A DNA stretch of 64,000 bases from CAVQZA01 sp963724805. Lineage in GTDB: Bacteria > Actinomycetota > Thermoleophilia > Gaiellales > Gaiellaceae. Below the pieces are notes generated by a model that was given only the letters and a program-made list of their open reading frames with translations, did not search any database and was not told where the DNA came from. Positions within the stretch are counted from its first letter, which is position 1. The number at the start of each line of letters is the position of its first letter. The stretch spans positions 1,302,001-1,366,000 of the forward strand of contig CAVRWA010000014.1 of NCBI GenBank assembly GCA_963724805.1, in the 5' to 3' direction. Below, in pieces: positions 49,592 through 58,481 of the stretch. A program made the translations under genes and the position numbers.

Positions 49592-50289
49592 GAGGGCTGG
49601 CCGTAGTAGGCGCCGGGACCGTGCTTACGGTCGAAGTGCTTGCGTAGCAGCTCATCCTGGATCGATCCGATCTCCGGTCGGAGCAGCAGCGTGCGGTACG
49701 CGCTCGCCGCCACCGCCTCGAGCGCGACGGCGTTCTCGACCGCGTCGCTCGCGTCCGCGCCCCAGACGAAGGGGCCGTGCGAGGCGACGAGCGCTGCGGG
49801 CATTGCGAGCGGGTCGAGGCCGAGCTCGGCGAACGTCTCGACGATCACCGCACCCGTCTGCTCTTCGTAGCCGGAGGCGATCTCTTCGGGGGTGAGCAGA
49901 CGGGTGACCGGGATCGTCCCGCGGAAATGATCCGCGTGCGTCGTTCCGAGGCACGGGAGCTCGCGGCGGGTCTGGGCCCAGGCGGTCGCGAACGGCGAGT
50001 GGGTGTGGACGATGCCGCCGACCCCGTCGAAGGCGCGGTAGAGCGCGAGGTGCGTTGGAGCGTCCGAAGACGGCCTCTGCTCGCCTGCGAGCACGGTCCC
50101 GCGGGCGATGTCGAGGACGGGAATCGCCTCCGGTCCCAGCTCCTCGTACGGAACGCCGCTCGGCTTGATCGCCATCGCGCCGGCGGCCCGATCGGCGGCG
50201 CTCGCGTTTCCGAAGGTGAGCACCACGAGACCGGCGCGTACGATCTCGAGGTTGGCGGCGACGACGCGTTTGCGCAGCTCGTCGAACAT
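49588..50289 (-). CDS. araD: L-ribulose-5-phosphate 4-epimerase
   Basis: A 233-residue class II aldolase-fold epimerase. The zinc histidines are seen in VHTHSPFATAWAQ and DHFRGTIPV, and the substrate loop is in AMAIKPSGVPYEEL; NASAADR near the start binds phosphate. It converts L-ribulose 5-phosphate to D-xylulose 5-phosphate. It follows araA by 5 bp and overlaps the dehydrogenase by 4 nt. Confidence 0.95.
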   Translation of the reverse strand: MFDELRKRVVAANLEIVRAGLVVLTFGNASAADRAAGAMAIKPSGVPYEELGPEAIPVLDIARGTVLAGEQRPSSDAPTHLALYRAFDGVGGIVHTHSPFATAWAQTRRELPCLGTTHADHFRGTIPVTRLLTPEEIASGYEEQTGAVIVETFAELGLDPLAMPAALVASHGPFVWGADASDAVENAVALEAVAASAYRTLLLRPEIGSIQDELLRKHFDRKHGPGAYYGQPS

Positions 50290-50294
50290 GGCGG

Positions 50295-51800
50295 TTACAC
50301 GCCGCCGGCCAACCGGTAGTAGGCCTGATTCCAGCGCAGCTCCTTCGCGAACGCGCGCGTGCTCGTCTCTGCGTCGATGACGAGCAGCTCGATGCCGGCG
50401 ATCTCGGCGAGATCGGCGAACGCCTCCGTGTCGAGCGCGAGGCTGAGGACGGTGTGATGCGGCCCGCCGGCGGTGAGCCACGCCTCGGCCGCGGTCGTGA
50501 AATCGGGCTTCGGCTTCCACACCGCCCGCGCGACCGGGAGCTTCGGCAGCGGCTCGTCCGGCGGCACGACCTCGACCTCGTTCGCGAGCAGCCGGAACCG
50601 GTCGCCCAGGTCGAGCAGGGCGGCGACCACGGCGGGGCCAGCTGGAGCGGTGAAGACGAGCCGGACGGGGTCCTGCTTGCCGCCGATCGAGAGCGCGTGG
50701 ATCTCGCAGGAGGGCCGGTCGGCCGCGATCGACGGGCAGACCTCGAGCATGTGCGCGCCGAGCACCTTCGGGTCCGCCGGCGAGAGGTCGTACGTGTAGT
50801 CCTCCATGAATGAGCTTCCGCCCGGAAGGCCTGCGCTCATCACCTTCGCGATTCGCACGAGCGCGGCCGTCTTCCAGTCGCCTTCCCCGCCGAACCCGTA
50901 GCCGTCGGCCATCAGCCGCTGCACGGCGATCCCGGGCAGCTGCGAAAGGTCGCCGAGATCCTCGAAGGTGTCGGTGAACGCCTTGAAGCCGCCGGTGTCG
51001 AGGAAGGAGCGCAGCCCGGCCTCGATCCGCGCCGCGTCGCGGAGCGACGCGCGCCGCTCGCCGCCCTCGCGGAGCGAGGGGGCGAGCTCGTACTGCTCCT
51101 CGTACTCGCGCACGAGCCGGTCGACCTCGTCGTCGGCGACCTCGTGCACGGCGTGGACGAGCTCGTTGATGCTGTAGCCGTTGATCGAGACGCCGAGCCG
51201 CAGCTGCGCCTCGACCTTGTCGCCCTCGGTGACCGCGACCTGCCGCATGTTGTCGCCGAAGCGGGCGACGGCGAGCGTCTGCGCCTCCCGCCAGCCGCAG
51301 GCGGCTCGCGCCCAGGTGGCGATCCGCTCGAGGACGGCGCGGTCGCTCCAATGACCTACGACGGTCTTCCGGCGCAGGCGCATGCGCGTCTCGATGAACC
51401 CGAGCTCGCGGTCGCCGTGCGCCGCCTGGTTGAGGTTCATGAAGTCCATGTCGATCTCCGCCCACGGCAGCTCCTGGTTGAACTGCGTGTGCAGATGCAG
51501 CAGCGGCTTCCGGAGCGCGGAGAGACCGGCGATCCACATCTTGGCCGGCGAGAAGGTGTGCGCCCAGATCACCACGCCGACGCACGCGTTCGCCGCGTTC
51601 GCCTCGAGGCAGACGCTGCGGATCGACTCCGGCGTGAGCGCCATCCCCTTGTGCCTGACGGAAACCGGGATCGCCGCGGCGGCGTCGAGAGCGCCGGCGA
51701 CCTCCCGCGCGTGCTCGTCCACGCTGCGGAGAACGGCATCTCCGTACATCTGCTGCGTGCCGGTGACAAACCAGATCTCGAACTCGCCGAGCGGTTTCAT
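50295..51800 (-). CDS. araA: L-arabinose isomerase
   Basis: A 501-residue arabinose isomerase, the length of the family. It starts EIWFVTGTQQMYGDAVL and has the metal-site regions FMNLNQAAHGDRE, GFGGEGDWKTAAL and SFMEDYTYDLSP. It interconverts L-arabinose and L-ribulose and is the first gene of the operon. The ATG is preceded by a ribosome site GGGGGC. The operon promoter must lie in the gap upstream, where IS debris sits. Confidence 0.96.
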   Translation of the reverse strand: MKPLGEFEIWFVTGTQQMYGDAVLRSVDEHAREVAGALDAAAAIPVSVRHKGMALTPESIRSVCLEANAANACVGVVIWAHTFSPAKMWIAGLSALRKPLLHLHTQFNQELPWAEIDMDFMNLNQAAHGDRELGFIETRMRLRRKTVVGHWSDRAVLERIATWARAACGWREAQTLAVARFGDNMRQVAVTEGDKVEAQLRLGVSINGYSINELVHAVHEVADDEVDRLVREYEEQYELAPSLREGGERRASLRDAARIEAGLRSFLDTGGFKAFTDTFEDLGDLSQLPGIAVQRLMADGYGFGGEGDWKTAALVRIAKVMSAGLPGGSSFMEDYTYDLSPADPKVLGAHMLEVCPSIAADRPSCEIHALSIGGKQDPVRLVFTAPAGPAVVAALLDLGDRFRLLANEVEVVPPDEPLPKLPVARAVWKPKPDFTTAAEAWLTAGGPHHTVLSLALDTEAFADLAEIAGIELLVIDAETSTRAFAKELRWNQAYYRLAGGV

Positions 51801-51929
51801 GGTCTAGCCCCCATTTCGATTCCACGCGATGTCGCGCCCGCCGGCCGCGACGAAGCTCGCTCGATGCGGAACAGGCTCGCCGCGTCGATCGGCGGCGCGG
51901 ACACCTCCAGGGCGGGTCGGCGTCGAAGG

Positions 51930-52053
51930 AAACAGCGATGTGCAGGCGGAACGGATTCTTGGCACCCCATAAGGCGAAGGAAAGCAACATCCAGCAATGC
52001 GCTCAGGAAGCGCGGGCCCCGCGCATTCGACCGCGAACCAGGGTTTTGACCCT
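51930..52053 (-). mobile_element. IS 5'-end remnant
   Basis: On the minus strand MLLSFALWGAKNPFRLHIAV resembles the transposase N-terminus MLLSLAYLAF of the 46.5-kb copy, after a terminal-repeat-like GAACCAGGGTTTTGACCCTT (52035-52054). Only about 120 bp survives. It sits exactly between the FadR-type gene and araA and may have altered their promoter spacing. Confidence 0.6.
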
Positions 52054-52758
52054 TCAGGGCTCCGGCTCCGCGATGTACGCCGCGGTCACCTCGATCAGCT
52101 CCAGCATGGCCGCCTCTGCGGCGGTGCTGTCACCGGCGCGGATAGCGAGGGCCACGGCGCGGTGGAGCGCTAGCGTCCGCTCTGCGAGGTTGCGGGTGCG
52201 GGTGAAGCTCGCCCGGAAGACGGCGCGCAGCGTTGAGCCGAGATGGGTGAGCAGCTCGTTGTGGCAGCCCTCGAGGATCACCTCGTGGAAGCGGACGTCC
52301 GCCGCGATGTAGGCGTCGCCGTAGTCCGGGGCGGTCGCCTCCATCTCGGCGAATGCCGCCTCGAGCTCGGCGACCTCCTCGGACGATGCGCGCTCGGCGG
52401 CGAGTGCGGCCACGGCGGGCTCGATCACGCGGCGCAGCTCCGAGACGTCGAGGAAGAAGCCGTCGTCTGGGTCGGCTTCTAGCCGCCATGCGAGCACGTC
52501 CGGGTCCATCAGGTTCCAGTAGACGCGGCTGCGCACCTGCGTGCCAGTCTTGGGGCGGGCCTCGACGAGCCCCTTCGCGGCGAGCACCTTGACGGCTTCA
52601 CGCACGACCGTGCGGCTGACGTTCGCGTCACGGTTCGGATCGTCGTCGATCGGCAGCGAGTCGCCGGGTCGCAGCTCACCGCGCAGGATCCGCAGGCCGA
52701 TGTCGTGCACGAGCTCGCCGTGCAGGCCCCGTCGCGGGTACGTCTTTCCTTTCATCAT
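52054..52758 (-). CDS. FadR/GntR family regulator (FCD ligand domain)
   Basis: A 234-residue GntR regulator of the FadR group. Residues 10-80 form the winged helix (LRPGDSLPIDDDPNRDANVS, then TVVREAVKVLAAKGLVEAR), and residues 95-225 the FCD domain, with metal-binding side chains in DVRFHEVILEGCHNE. Substrate-like sugar acids or phosphosugars are usual effectors. It stands between the arabinose operon and the ABC transporter, with the operator overlapping its own start codon. It likely controls both. Confidence 0.92.
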   Translation of the reverse strand: MMKGKTYPRRGLHGELVHDIGLRILRGELRPGDSLPIDDDPNRDANVSRTVVREAVKVLAAKGLVEARPKTGTQVRSRVYWNLMDPDVLAWRLEADPDDGFFLDVSELRRVIEPAVAALAAERASSEEVAELEAAFAEMEATAPDYGDAYIAADVRFHEVILEGCHNELLTHLGSTLRAVFRASFTRTRNLAERTLALHRAVALAIRAGDSTAAEAAMLELIEVTAAYIAEPEP

Positions 52759-52771
52759 ACGATAACGATAG
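52753..52771. promoter_or_regulatory. Putative FadR-type operator at the regulator's own start
   Basis: ATCATACGATAACGATAG (52754-52771) spans the regulator's start codon and the divergent gap. The minus strand contains TATCGTTATCGT, a direct repeat of a 6-bp half, and ATCATACGAT is partly similar to the GTCATACGGTATGAC box at 46160. Autoregulation is likely. Confidence 0.5.
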
Positions 52772-52847
52772 TAGTAGACACCGATTCGCAGCCGTGTTAC
52801 GGTCGCGCGGTTCGGTCACTCGCCGCGCAAGAGAGGGAGGGATTCTC

Positions 52848-53966
52848 GTGGATTTCGACGACGGCAAGGGAGAGCCAGGCAGGATGGATGCCGACGAGGA
52901 GCGTGAACTCGTTCTCGACCGCAGGCGGCTCCTGAAGAGAGTCGGCCTGGGCGCAGCTGCGCTTTCGATCCCCTCGGCAATCCTGGCGGGTCCGACCTTC
53001 GGCGCGGTCGCCGAAGGGCTTGCCGCGGAGAGCTTCATCAAGCCCCATCCGAAGTGGAAGTTCGTGTTCGTCAACCACGTGACGACGAACCCGTTCTTCG
53101 TTCCCACGATCTACGGCGCGCAGGACGCATGCTCGCTGCTCGGTTGCAGCTATCAGTGGACCGGTTCCACGACCTCAGACATCAGTCAGATGGTCAACGC
53201 GTTCAACTCGGCGATCTCGGCCAAGGCGGCCGGGATCGCGTGCTGTCTCGTTGATCTGAAGGCGTTCAACGGGCCGACCGCCAACGCGCTCGGTAAGGGC
53301 ATCCCAGTGCTCGCCTACAACGCCGACGTGCCTCCGGGAAACCCGAACGGGCGGCTCGCGTACATCGGGCAGGATCTGTACGCCTCCGGGTACGCGATGG
53401 GCCAGCGGATCGTCGGCCTGGTCGGCAGCGGTGACGTCGCGCTGTTCATCGCCACCCCCGGACAGCTGAACATCCAGCCGCGGATCGACGGTGCCACCGC
53501 GGCGATCAAGAAGTTCGGTGCCGGCAAAATCAAGACGACGGCGATCGCCACCGGCCCGCTGCTCCCCGACGAGGTCGCGAAAGTCGAGGCCTACTACCTC
53601 GGTCACAAGAGCCTGAAGGGGATGTTCGCCGTCGACGCCGGCTCGACTCAGGCCGTCGGGCAGACAGTCGCGAAGTACAAGCTGAAGTCGAAGGGGATGA
53701 AGGCGGGCGGCTACGACCTCACGCCGACGACCCTGAGTCTGATCCAGGCGGGTCAGTTGGACTTCACGATCGATCAGCAGCCGTATCTGCAGGGGTGGCT
53801 GCCCGTCCTGCAGCTGTTCTTCTACCGCTACGCCTCCGGACTCGTGGCGCCGTCGAACACGAATACGGGCATCGTGTTCGTCACGAAGGCGAACGTGAAG
53901 CCGTATCTGTCGACGAAGACTCGCTACGAGGGCAGCTCCAGCGCCCAGAAGTACCCCGTCTCGTAA
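52848..53966 (+). CDS. Sugar ABC transporter substrate-binding protein with Tat-like signal
   Basis: A 372-residue binding protein of the RbsB/XylF-like type. The N-terminus has a twin-arginine-like segment (DRRRLLKRVGLGAAALS) followed by a hydrophobic stretch. The periplasmic part has WKFVFVNHVTTNPFFVPTI and QDLYASGYAMGQRIV. GAGGGAGGG precedes the GTG at 52848. It heads an operon with the permease and ATPase. It probably brings in a pentose or sugar acid for the neighbouring genes. Confidence 0.9.
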   Translation: MDFDDGKGEPGRMDADEERELVLDRRRLLKRVGLGAAALSIPSAILAGPTFGAVAEGLAAESFIKPHPKWKFVFVNHVTTNPFFVPTIYGAQDACSLLGCSYQWTGSTTSDISQMVNAFNSAISAKAAGIACCLVDLKAFNGPTANALGKGIPVLAYNADVPPGNPNGRLAYIGQDLYASGYAMGQRIVGLVGSGDVALFIATPGQLNIQPRIDGATAAIKKFGAGKIKTTAIATGPLLPDEVAKVEAYYLGHKSLKGMFAVDAGSTQAVGQTVAKYKLKSKGMKAGGYDLTPTTLSLIQAGQLDFTIDQQPYLQGWLPVLQLFFYRYASGLVAPSNTNTGIVFVTKANVKPYLSTKTRYEGSSSAQKYPVS

Positions 53967-53969
53967 CAC

Positions 53970-54994
53970 GTGACCCAGGCCGCGACAGCACCACGGCCTC
54001 CCGAACCACCGCAACGCGTCAGTCTCGGCTGGCGCGTTGCGGGTGCGTTTGCTCGCCGCCGCGAGGCGAGCATCGGAGTCGTCCTGCTCGGTCTCGTCGT
54101 CTACTTCTCGCTGCGGACCGACGCCTTCCTGGGACAGGAGAACGCACAGGTCATCGCAGAGTTCTCGGCGCCGATCGCGATCATCGCGGCGGGCGAGGTG
54201 ATGCTCCTGATCTGTGGCGAGATCGACCTCTCAGCTGGGAATGTCTACGCGTTCTCCACCTGGATCTTCTATTTCGCGAACCACAGCTGGGGTCTGCCGA
54301 TCTGGCTCGCGGTGATCGTCGGCCTGCTCTCGGGATCGCTTGTAGGGCTCGTCAACGGAGTGATCACGGTCGGTGTCGGCGTCCCCTCGTTCATCACGAC
54401 ACTCGGGATGATCTTCCTCTTGAACGGCTTGACGCTGATCATGTCGGGTGCCTTTCCCGTGGAGACTCCCGGGGGTCATACGTTCTTCAAGGTCTTCGGC
54501 GGCGGGGCGTACGTGACGGTCTATTGGGCGCTCGGTGTGATCGTCGTGATGACCATCCTGCTCAACAAGACACGCTGGGGGCTCCACACGATCGCCACCG
54601 GTGGCAACCTGATCGGGGCGAGCGAGAGCGGCGTCAACGTCAGGGCTGTCAAGGTGGGGAACTTCGTCCTCTGCAGCACGCTCGCCGCGCTCGCCGGCAT
54701 CCTGGAGTCGGTGCGGATCACCTCCATCCAGGCCTTGCAGGGTGGCACGCCGCTGATGTTCTATGCCGTCGCTGCGGCCGTGATCGGCGGCACCTCCTTG
54801 TTCGGCGGGTCAGGCACAATCATCGGCGCCGCCCTTGGCGTGCTCGTCCTCGCCGTGCTGAACCTCGGCTTCACGCTGCAGGGGATCAGCGCCTACACGT
54901 TCGACCTCGTCCTCGGTATCGCGATCATTGCCTCGATGTCGTTCAACGTGACCCTGGAGCGGATCCGCCAGTCGGGACGACTGGGGAGCACGAC

Positions 54995-54998
<4 letters not shown>
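53970..54998 (+). CDS. Sugar ABC transporter permease, RbsC type
   Basis: A 342-residue membrane permease with about ten helices; it contains the family landmark LLICGEIDLSAGNVYA and the C-terminal AAVIGGTSLFGGSGTIIG. It starts 3 nt after the binding-protein stop. Only one permease is present, unlike the paired permeases at the window start. It would form a homodimeric channel with the ATPase that follows. Confidence 0.93.
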
Positions 54999-55795
<797 letters not shown>

Positions 55796-56686
55796 TTACA
55801 GCGCCGCGACGGACCGCACGAACGCGCCCAGCTCGTTCGTGAACTCGGGATACGGCCCGAAACGCTCGTTCATCTTCAGCGTCAACGGCCAGAGCGCGGT
55901 CGTCCCGGAGGCGATTTCCTCTCTCACTCCTTGCTCTAGCTCGTAGGTGAAGTCGAGTGAGCGGTCGAGGAATCCAAGGGCGCCGGCTGCATCCATGACG
56001 TGGTAGTGAGCCGTGAGCAGCAGATCGGGCTCGAGCGCCCGGATGCGCCGGATCGAGTCCCGGTAGGCGGCGACGTCGTACACCCGGCCTGGGATCAGTA
56101 GCTGTCCGTCGTTTGCGTAGATACCACGCTCGAGCACGGCGTCGATCACGATCGCCGCGCGGCTCCTGGGGTCCCAGAGGCCGATGTGTCCGAGGGTGTG
56201 CCCCGGCAGGTGAAGGACCTCGACACGCCAGTCGTGTTCGAGGCGGATCGTCTCACCACCCTGGAGACCTTCGTCGATCGGCGCATCACCGCCGCAGAGC
56301 GCCTTCAGCGCAGCCCTCCCCGCCTCGTCGGGCTCGTCGAATCCGTACGGCTCGTGCCAGAGGTAGTTCTCGTTGACCATCGCGTCGTTCGACTCGATCC
56401 AGCGTCGGTCGAGCTCGTGGCAGGCAAAGCGGGCCTGCGGGTGGAGATCGCGCAGCGCCCGGTTGCCGCCGGAGTGGTCGAGGTCGGCATGGCTGATCAG
56501 GACGTCGTCGAGAGCGGCGAGGCCGAGTCCGAGCCCCTCGAGGTACGGGCCGAGCGCTTCTGCCGGGGTGTGCGGCAGGCCCGTGTCGACGAGGAGCGTG
56601 CGATCCGTCCCGGTGAGGATGTACTGCGCCATGAAGCGCACCCCGAGGCTCGACTCGACGCGGTGGATCCCCTCTGCGACCTCCAC
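55796..56686 (-). CDS. MBL-fold metallo-hydrolase
   Basis: A 296-residue metallo-beta-lactamase-fold enzyme with the metal motif SHADLDHSGGNRAL (HxDxDH), then FACHELDR, LPGHTLGHIGLW and AHYHVMD near residue 235. The proteins act on thioesters, lactones, phosphodiesters and similar bonds. The start is the GTG at 56686; another GTG at 56698 is four residues longer. It is the last gene of a five-gene operon and overlaps or abuts the degenerate SDR. Confidence 0.85.
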   Translation of the reverse strand: MEVAEGIHRVESSLGVRFMAQYILTGTDRTLLVDTGLPHTPAEALGPYLEGLGLGLAALDDVLISHADLDHSGGNRALRDLHPQARFACHELDRRWIESNDAMVNENYLWHEPYGFDEPDEAGRAALKALCGGDAPIDEGLQGGETIRLEHDWRVEVLHLPGHTLGHIGLWDPRSRAAIVIDAVLERGIYANDGQLLIPGRVYDVAAYRDSIRRIRALEPDLLLTAHYHVMDAAGALGFLDRSLDFTYELEQGVREEIASGTTALWPLTLKMNERFGPYPEFTNELGAFVRSVAAL

Positions 56687-56688
56687 TC

Positions 56689-57297
56689 CTACTCCCACCT
56701 CGGGTCGGGCCGGCTGCCGCGTGTGATCGTGTAGCCGCCGTCGACCCGGATCACCTCTCCCGTCACGTGCGCCGAGGCGGAGGAGAGGAGCCAAGCGACG
56801 GCTTCGGCGACGTCCGCGACGGAGGCGAGCCGACGGAGCGGTGTGTCCGCCACCGCGAGATCCGAGTCGAGCTCGGACGGCAGCGAGGCGGCGCCCCAGC
56901 CCGGGGCGACGACGTTGGCCCGGACTCCCCGTGCGCCGCCTTCGAGCGCCGCGACGCGGACGAGCGTCTGGAGGGCGATCGCCCCTGCACCCGCTGCGCC
57001 TCCGCCCGGGAAGGGTTGCGTGCCGAGGTTCGACGTGACGGCCACCCAGCTCCCCGACCCTCGTTCGAGCGCTCCCGAGAGCCACGGCTGCGCCGCGAAG
57101 AAGCACTCGGTCGCCCAGGCGTCGAACGTGCGCAGCCAGCGCTCCGGCTCCAGCTCCGCCAGTGGGAGGAGCTCGACGGGCGGTGGGACCGTGACGAGCC
57201 CGTCGGCGGCGAGGTCGTCGGGGGCGGGCTCCAGCCCGAGGCCGGCGAGGGCGACCGTGAGTGGATGGTCCGCGGCGGCCTGGATGAGTACGCGCAT
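56689..57297 (-). CDS. Degenerate SDR-like protein
   Basis: A 202-residue protein with the C-terminal half of a short-chain dehydrogenase: the strand SWVAVTSNLGTQPFPGG, LVRVAALEGGARGVRANVVA and the closing VTGEVIRVDGGYTITRG. The glycine-rich cofactor loop near the N-terminus is missing (about 60 residues short) and the YxxxK region reads GGGAAGAGAI, with no Tyr or Lys. It overlaps the canonical SDR by 1 nt. It may form a mixed oligomer with that enzyme. Confidence 0.8.
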   Translation of the reverse strand: MRVLIQAAADHPLTVALAGLGLEPAPDDLAADGLVTVPPPVELLPLAELEPERWLRTFDAWATECFFAAQPWLSGALERGSGSWVAVTSNLGTQPFPGGGAAGAGAIALQTLVRVAALEGGARGVRANVVAPGWGAASLPSELDSDLAVADTPLRRLASVADVAEAVAWLLSSASAHVTGEVIRVDGGYTITRGSRPDPRWE

Positions 57298-58055
57298 CAG
57301 TACTTCCCGATCACGAGCCCGCCGTCGACGCGCACGTACGCGCCGGTGACGATCCTCGACGCGAGGAGGTAGGCAACCGCTTCGCCGATCTCGCGCGGCT
57401 CTGTTGGACGGTGGCGCAGGGGGTTCGACGCGCGGGCTGCTGCGCGCTTCTCCTCGGTATCGAAGTCGGGAGACGGGATGTTGATGTCCGAATCCACCCA
57501 GCCCGGGCCGACGTGGTTGACGGCGATGTCGTCGGCTCCCCACTCGCGGGCCATCACGCCGACGAGGTGGCCGACCGCGTGCTTGGAGGCGCCGTACACA
57601 CCAAGCGGACTGAACGGCATCACCGCGTTCACGGACGAGACGACGACGATGCTGCCGCCCTCGCCCTGTCGCCGCATCTGCGCAGCGGCCGCGCGGCAGC
57701 CGTAGAAGACGCCGTGCAGGTTTACGCCCATGACGGCGTCCCAGTCGTCGCGCGTGACGTCCGCGACCGGTTGCCAGCGCGCGACCCCCGCGTTCGCGAC
57801 GAAGGCGTCCAGACGCCCGAAGCGCTCGACCGCCTCGGCGACGAGTCGCTCGTTCTCCGCGGCGAGCGAGACGTCGGCGCGAATGAACGCCGAGCGCGGG
57901 CCGAGCGCCTCGATCTCCGCCACCCGCCGAGCAGCCTCGGCGTCGTGCGAGACGTCGTTGAGCACGACGTCGAAGCCGCGCTCCCCGAGCACGAGGGCGA
58001 TGCCGCGGCCGATCCCGCGTTCGCGGGCGGCGCCGGTGACGAGCGCCACCGACAT
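57297..58055 (-). CDS. Canonical SDR family oxidoreductase
   Basis: A 252-residue short-chain dehydrogenase with the cofactor site VTGAARERGIGRGIALVL, the NAG motif VANAGVAR, the catalytic Ser in VVVSSVNA and YGASKHAVGH (Tyr, Lys). It ends in TGAYVRVDGGLVIGKY. It is translationally coupled to its degenerate neighbour and to the upstream Rieske gene. The substrate is unknown, perhaps a sugar-derived alcohol. Confidence 0.93.
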   Translation of the reverse strand: MSVALVTGAARERGIGRGIALVLGERGFDVVLNDVSHDAEAARRVAEIEALGPRSAFIRADVSLAAENERLVAEAVERFGRLDAFVANAGVARWQPVADVTRDDWDAVMGVNLHGVFYGCRAAAAQMRRQGEGGSIVVVSSVNAVMPFSPLGVYGASKHAVGHLVGVMAREWGADDIAVNHVGPGWVDSDINIPSPDFDTEEKRAAARASNPLRHRPTEPREIGEAVAYLLASRIVTGAYVRVDGGLVIGKY

Positions 58056-58426
58056 CAGATCACCACCGAGATCTCGCCCTCGTCGCTCACGCGCACGTCG
58101 TACGTTCGCAGACCGATGTCCTCGAAGGCGACGCATCTGCCGGTGGGGACGTGGAACTCGAGGGAGTGCCACGGACAGCTCACGACCTCGCCCTCCCAGA
58201 TCCAGGCGAGCCGCCAGTCGGTGTGCGGGCCGCAGTCGATCGTGCCCGACACCGAGCCTGCGCAGAGCGGGCCGCGCTGGTGTGGGCAGAGATTGGGGAT
58301 CGCATGCACCCGCCCGTCGATGTTGAAGACGCCGAGCTCACGGTTCGCCACGCGCACGACCCGGTGCGTGCCGGGTGGCAGCTCCTCGAGGCGACCGATG
58401 TGGTGCTCCTGCGGCTCGCGGCTCAT
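58055..58426 (-). CDS. Rieske [2Fe-2S] protein
   Basis: A 123-residue soluble Rieske protein. The cluster ligands are in PNLCPHQRGPLC (CxH) and SCPWHSLEFHVPTG (CxxH), spaced as in ferredoxin-type Rieske domains. The length is that of the stand-alone ferredoxin subunits of oxygenases and other redox enzymes. No oxygenase large subunit is nearby, so its partner is unknown. It is in the operon with the SDRs; the ATG lies 55 bp after the amidohydrolase stop. Confidence 0.9.
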   Translation of the reverse strand: MSREPQEHHIGRLEELPPGTHRVVRVANRELGVFNIDGRVHAIPNLCPHQRGPLCAGSVSGTIDCGPHTDWRLAWIWEGEVVSCPWHSLEFHVPTGRCVAFEDIGLRTYDVRVSDEGEISVVI

Positions 58427-58481
58427 GCGCGCCCCTCGCCGCCCGAGGAACGCGCAAGCAAAGGGGTTGACACAGGGCGTC

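Noticed and set aside
57297..58055. Possible polyketide ketoreductase role of the canonical SDR.
   Set aside because: There is no polyketide or fatty-acid synthase gene around it; the operon context is catabolic.
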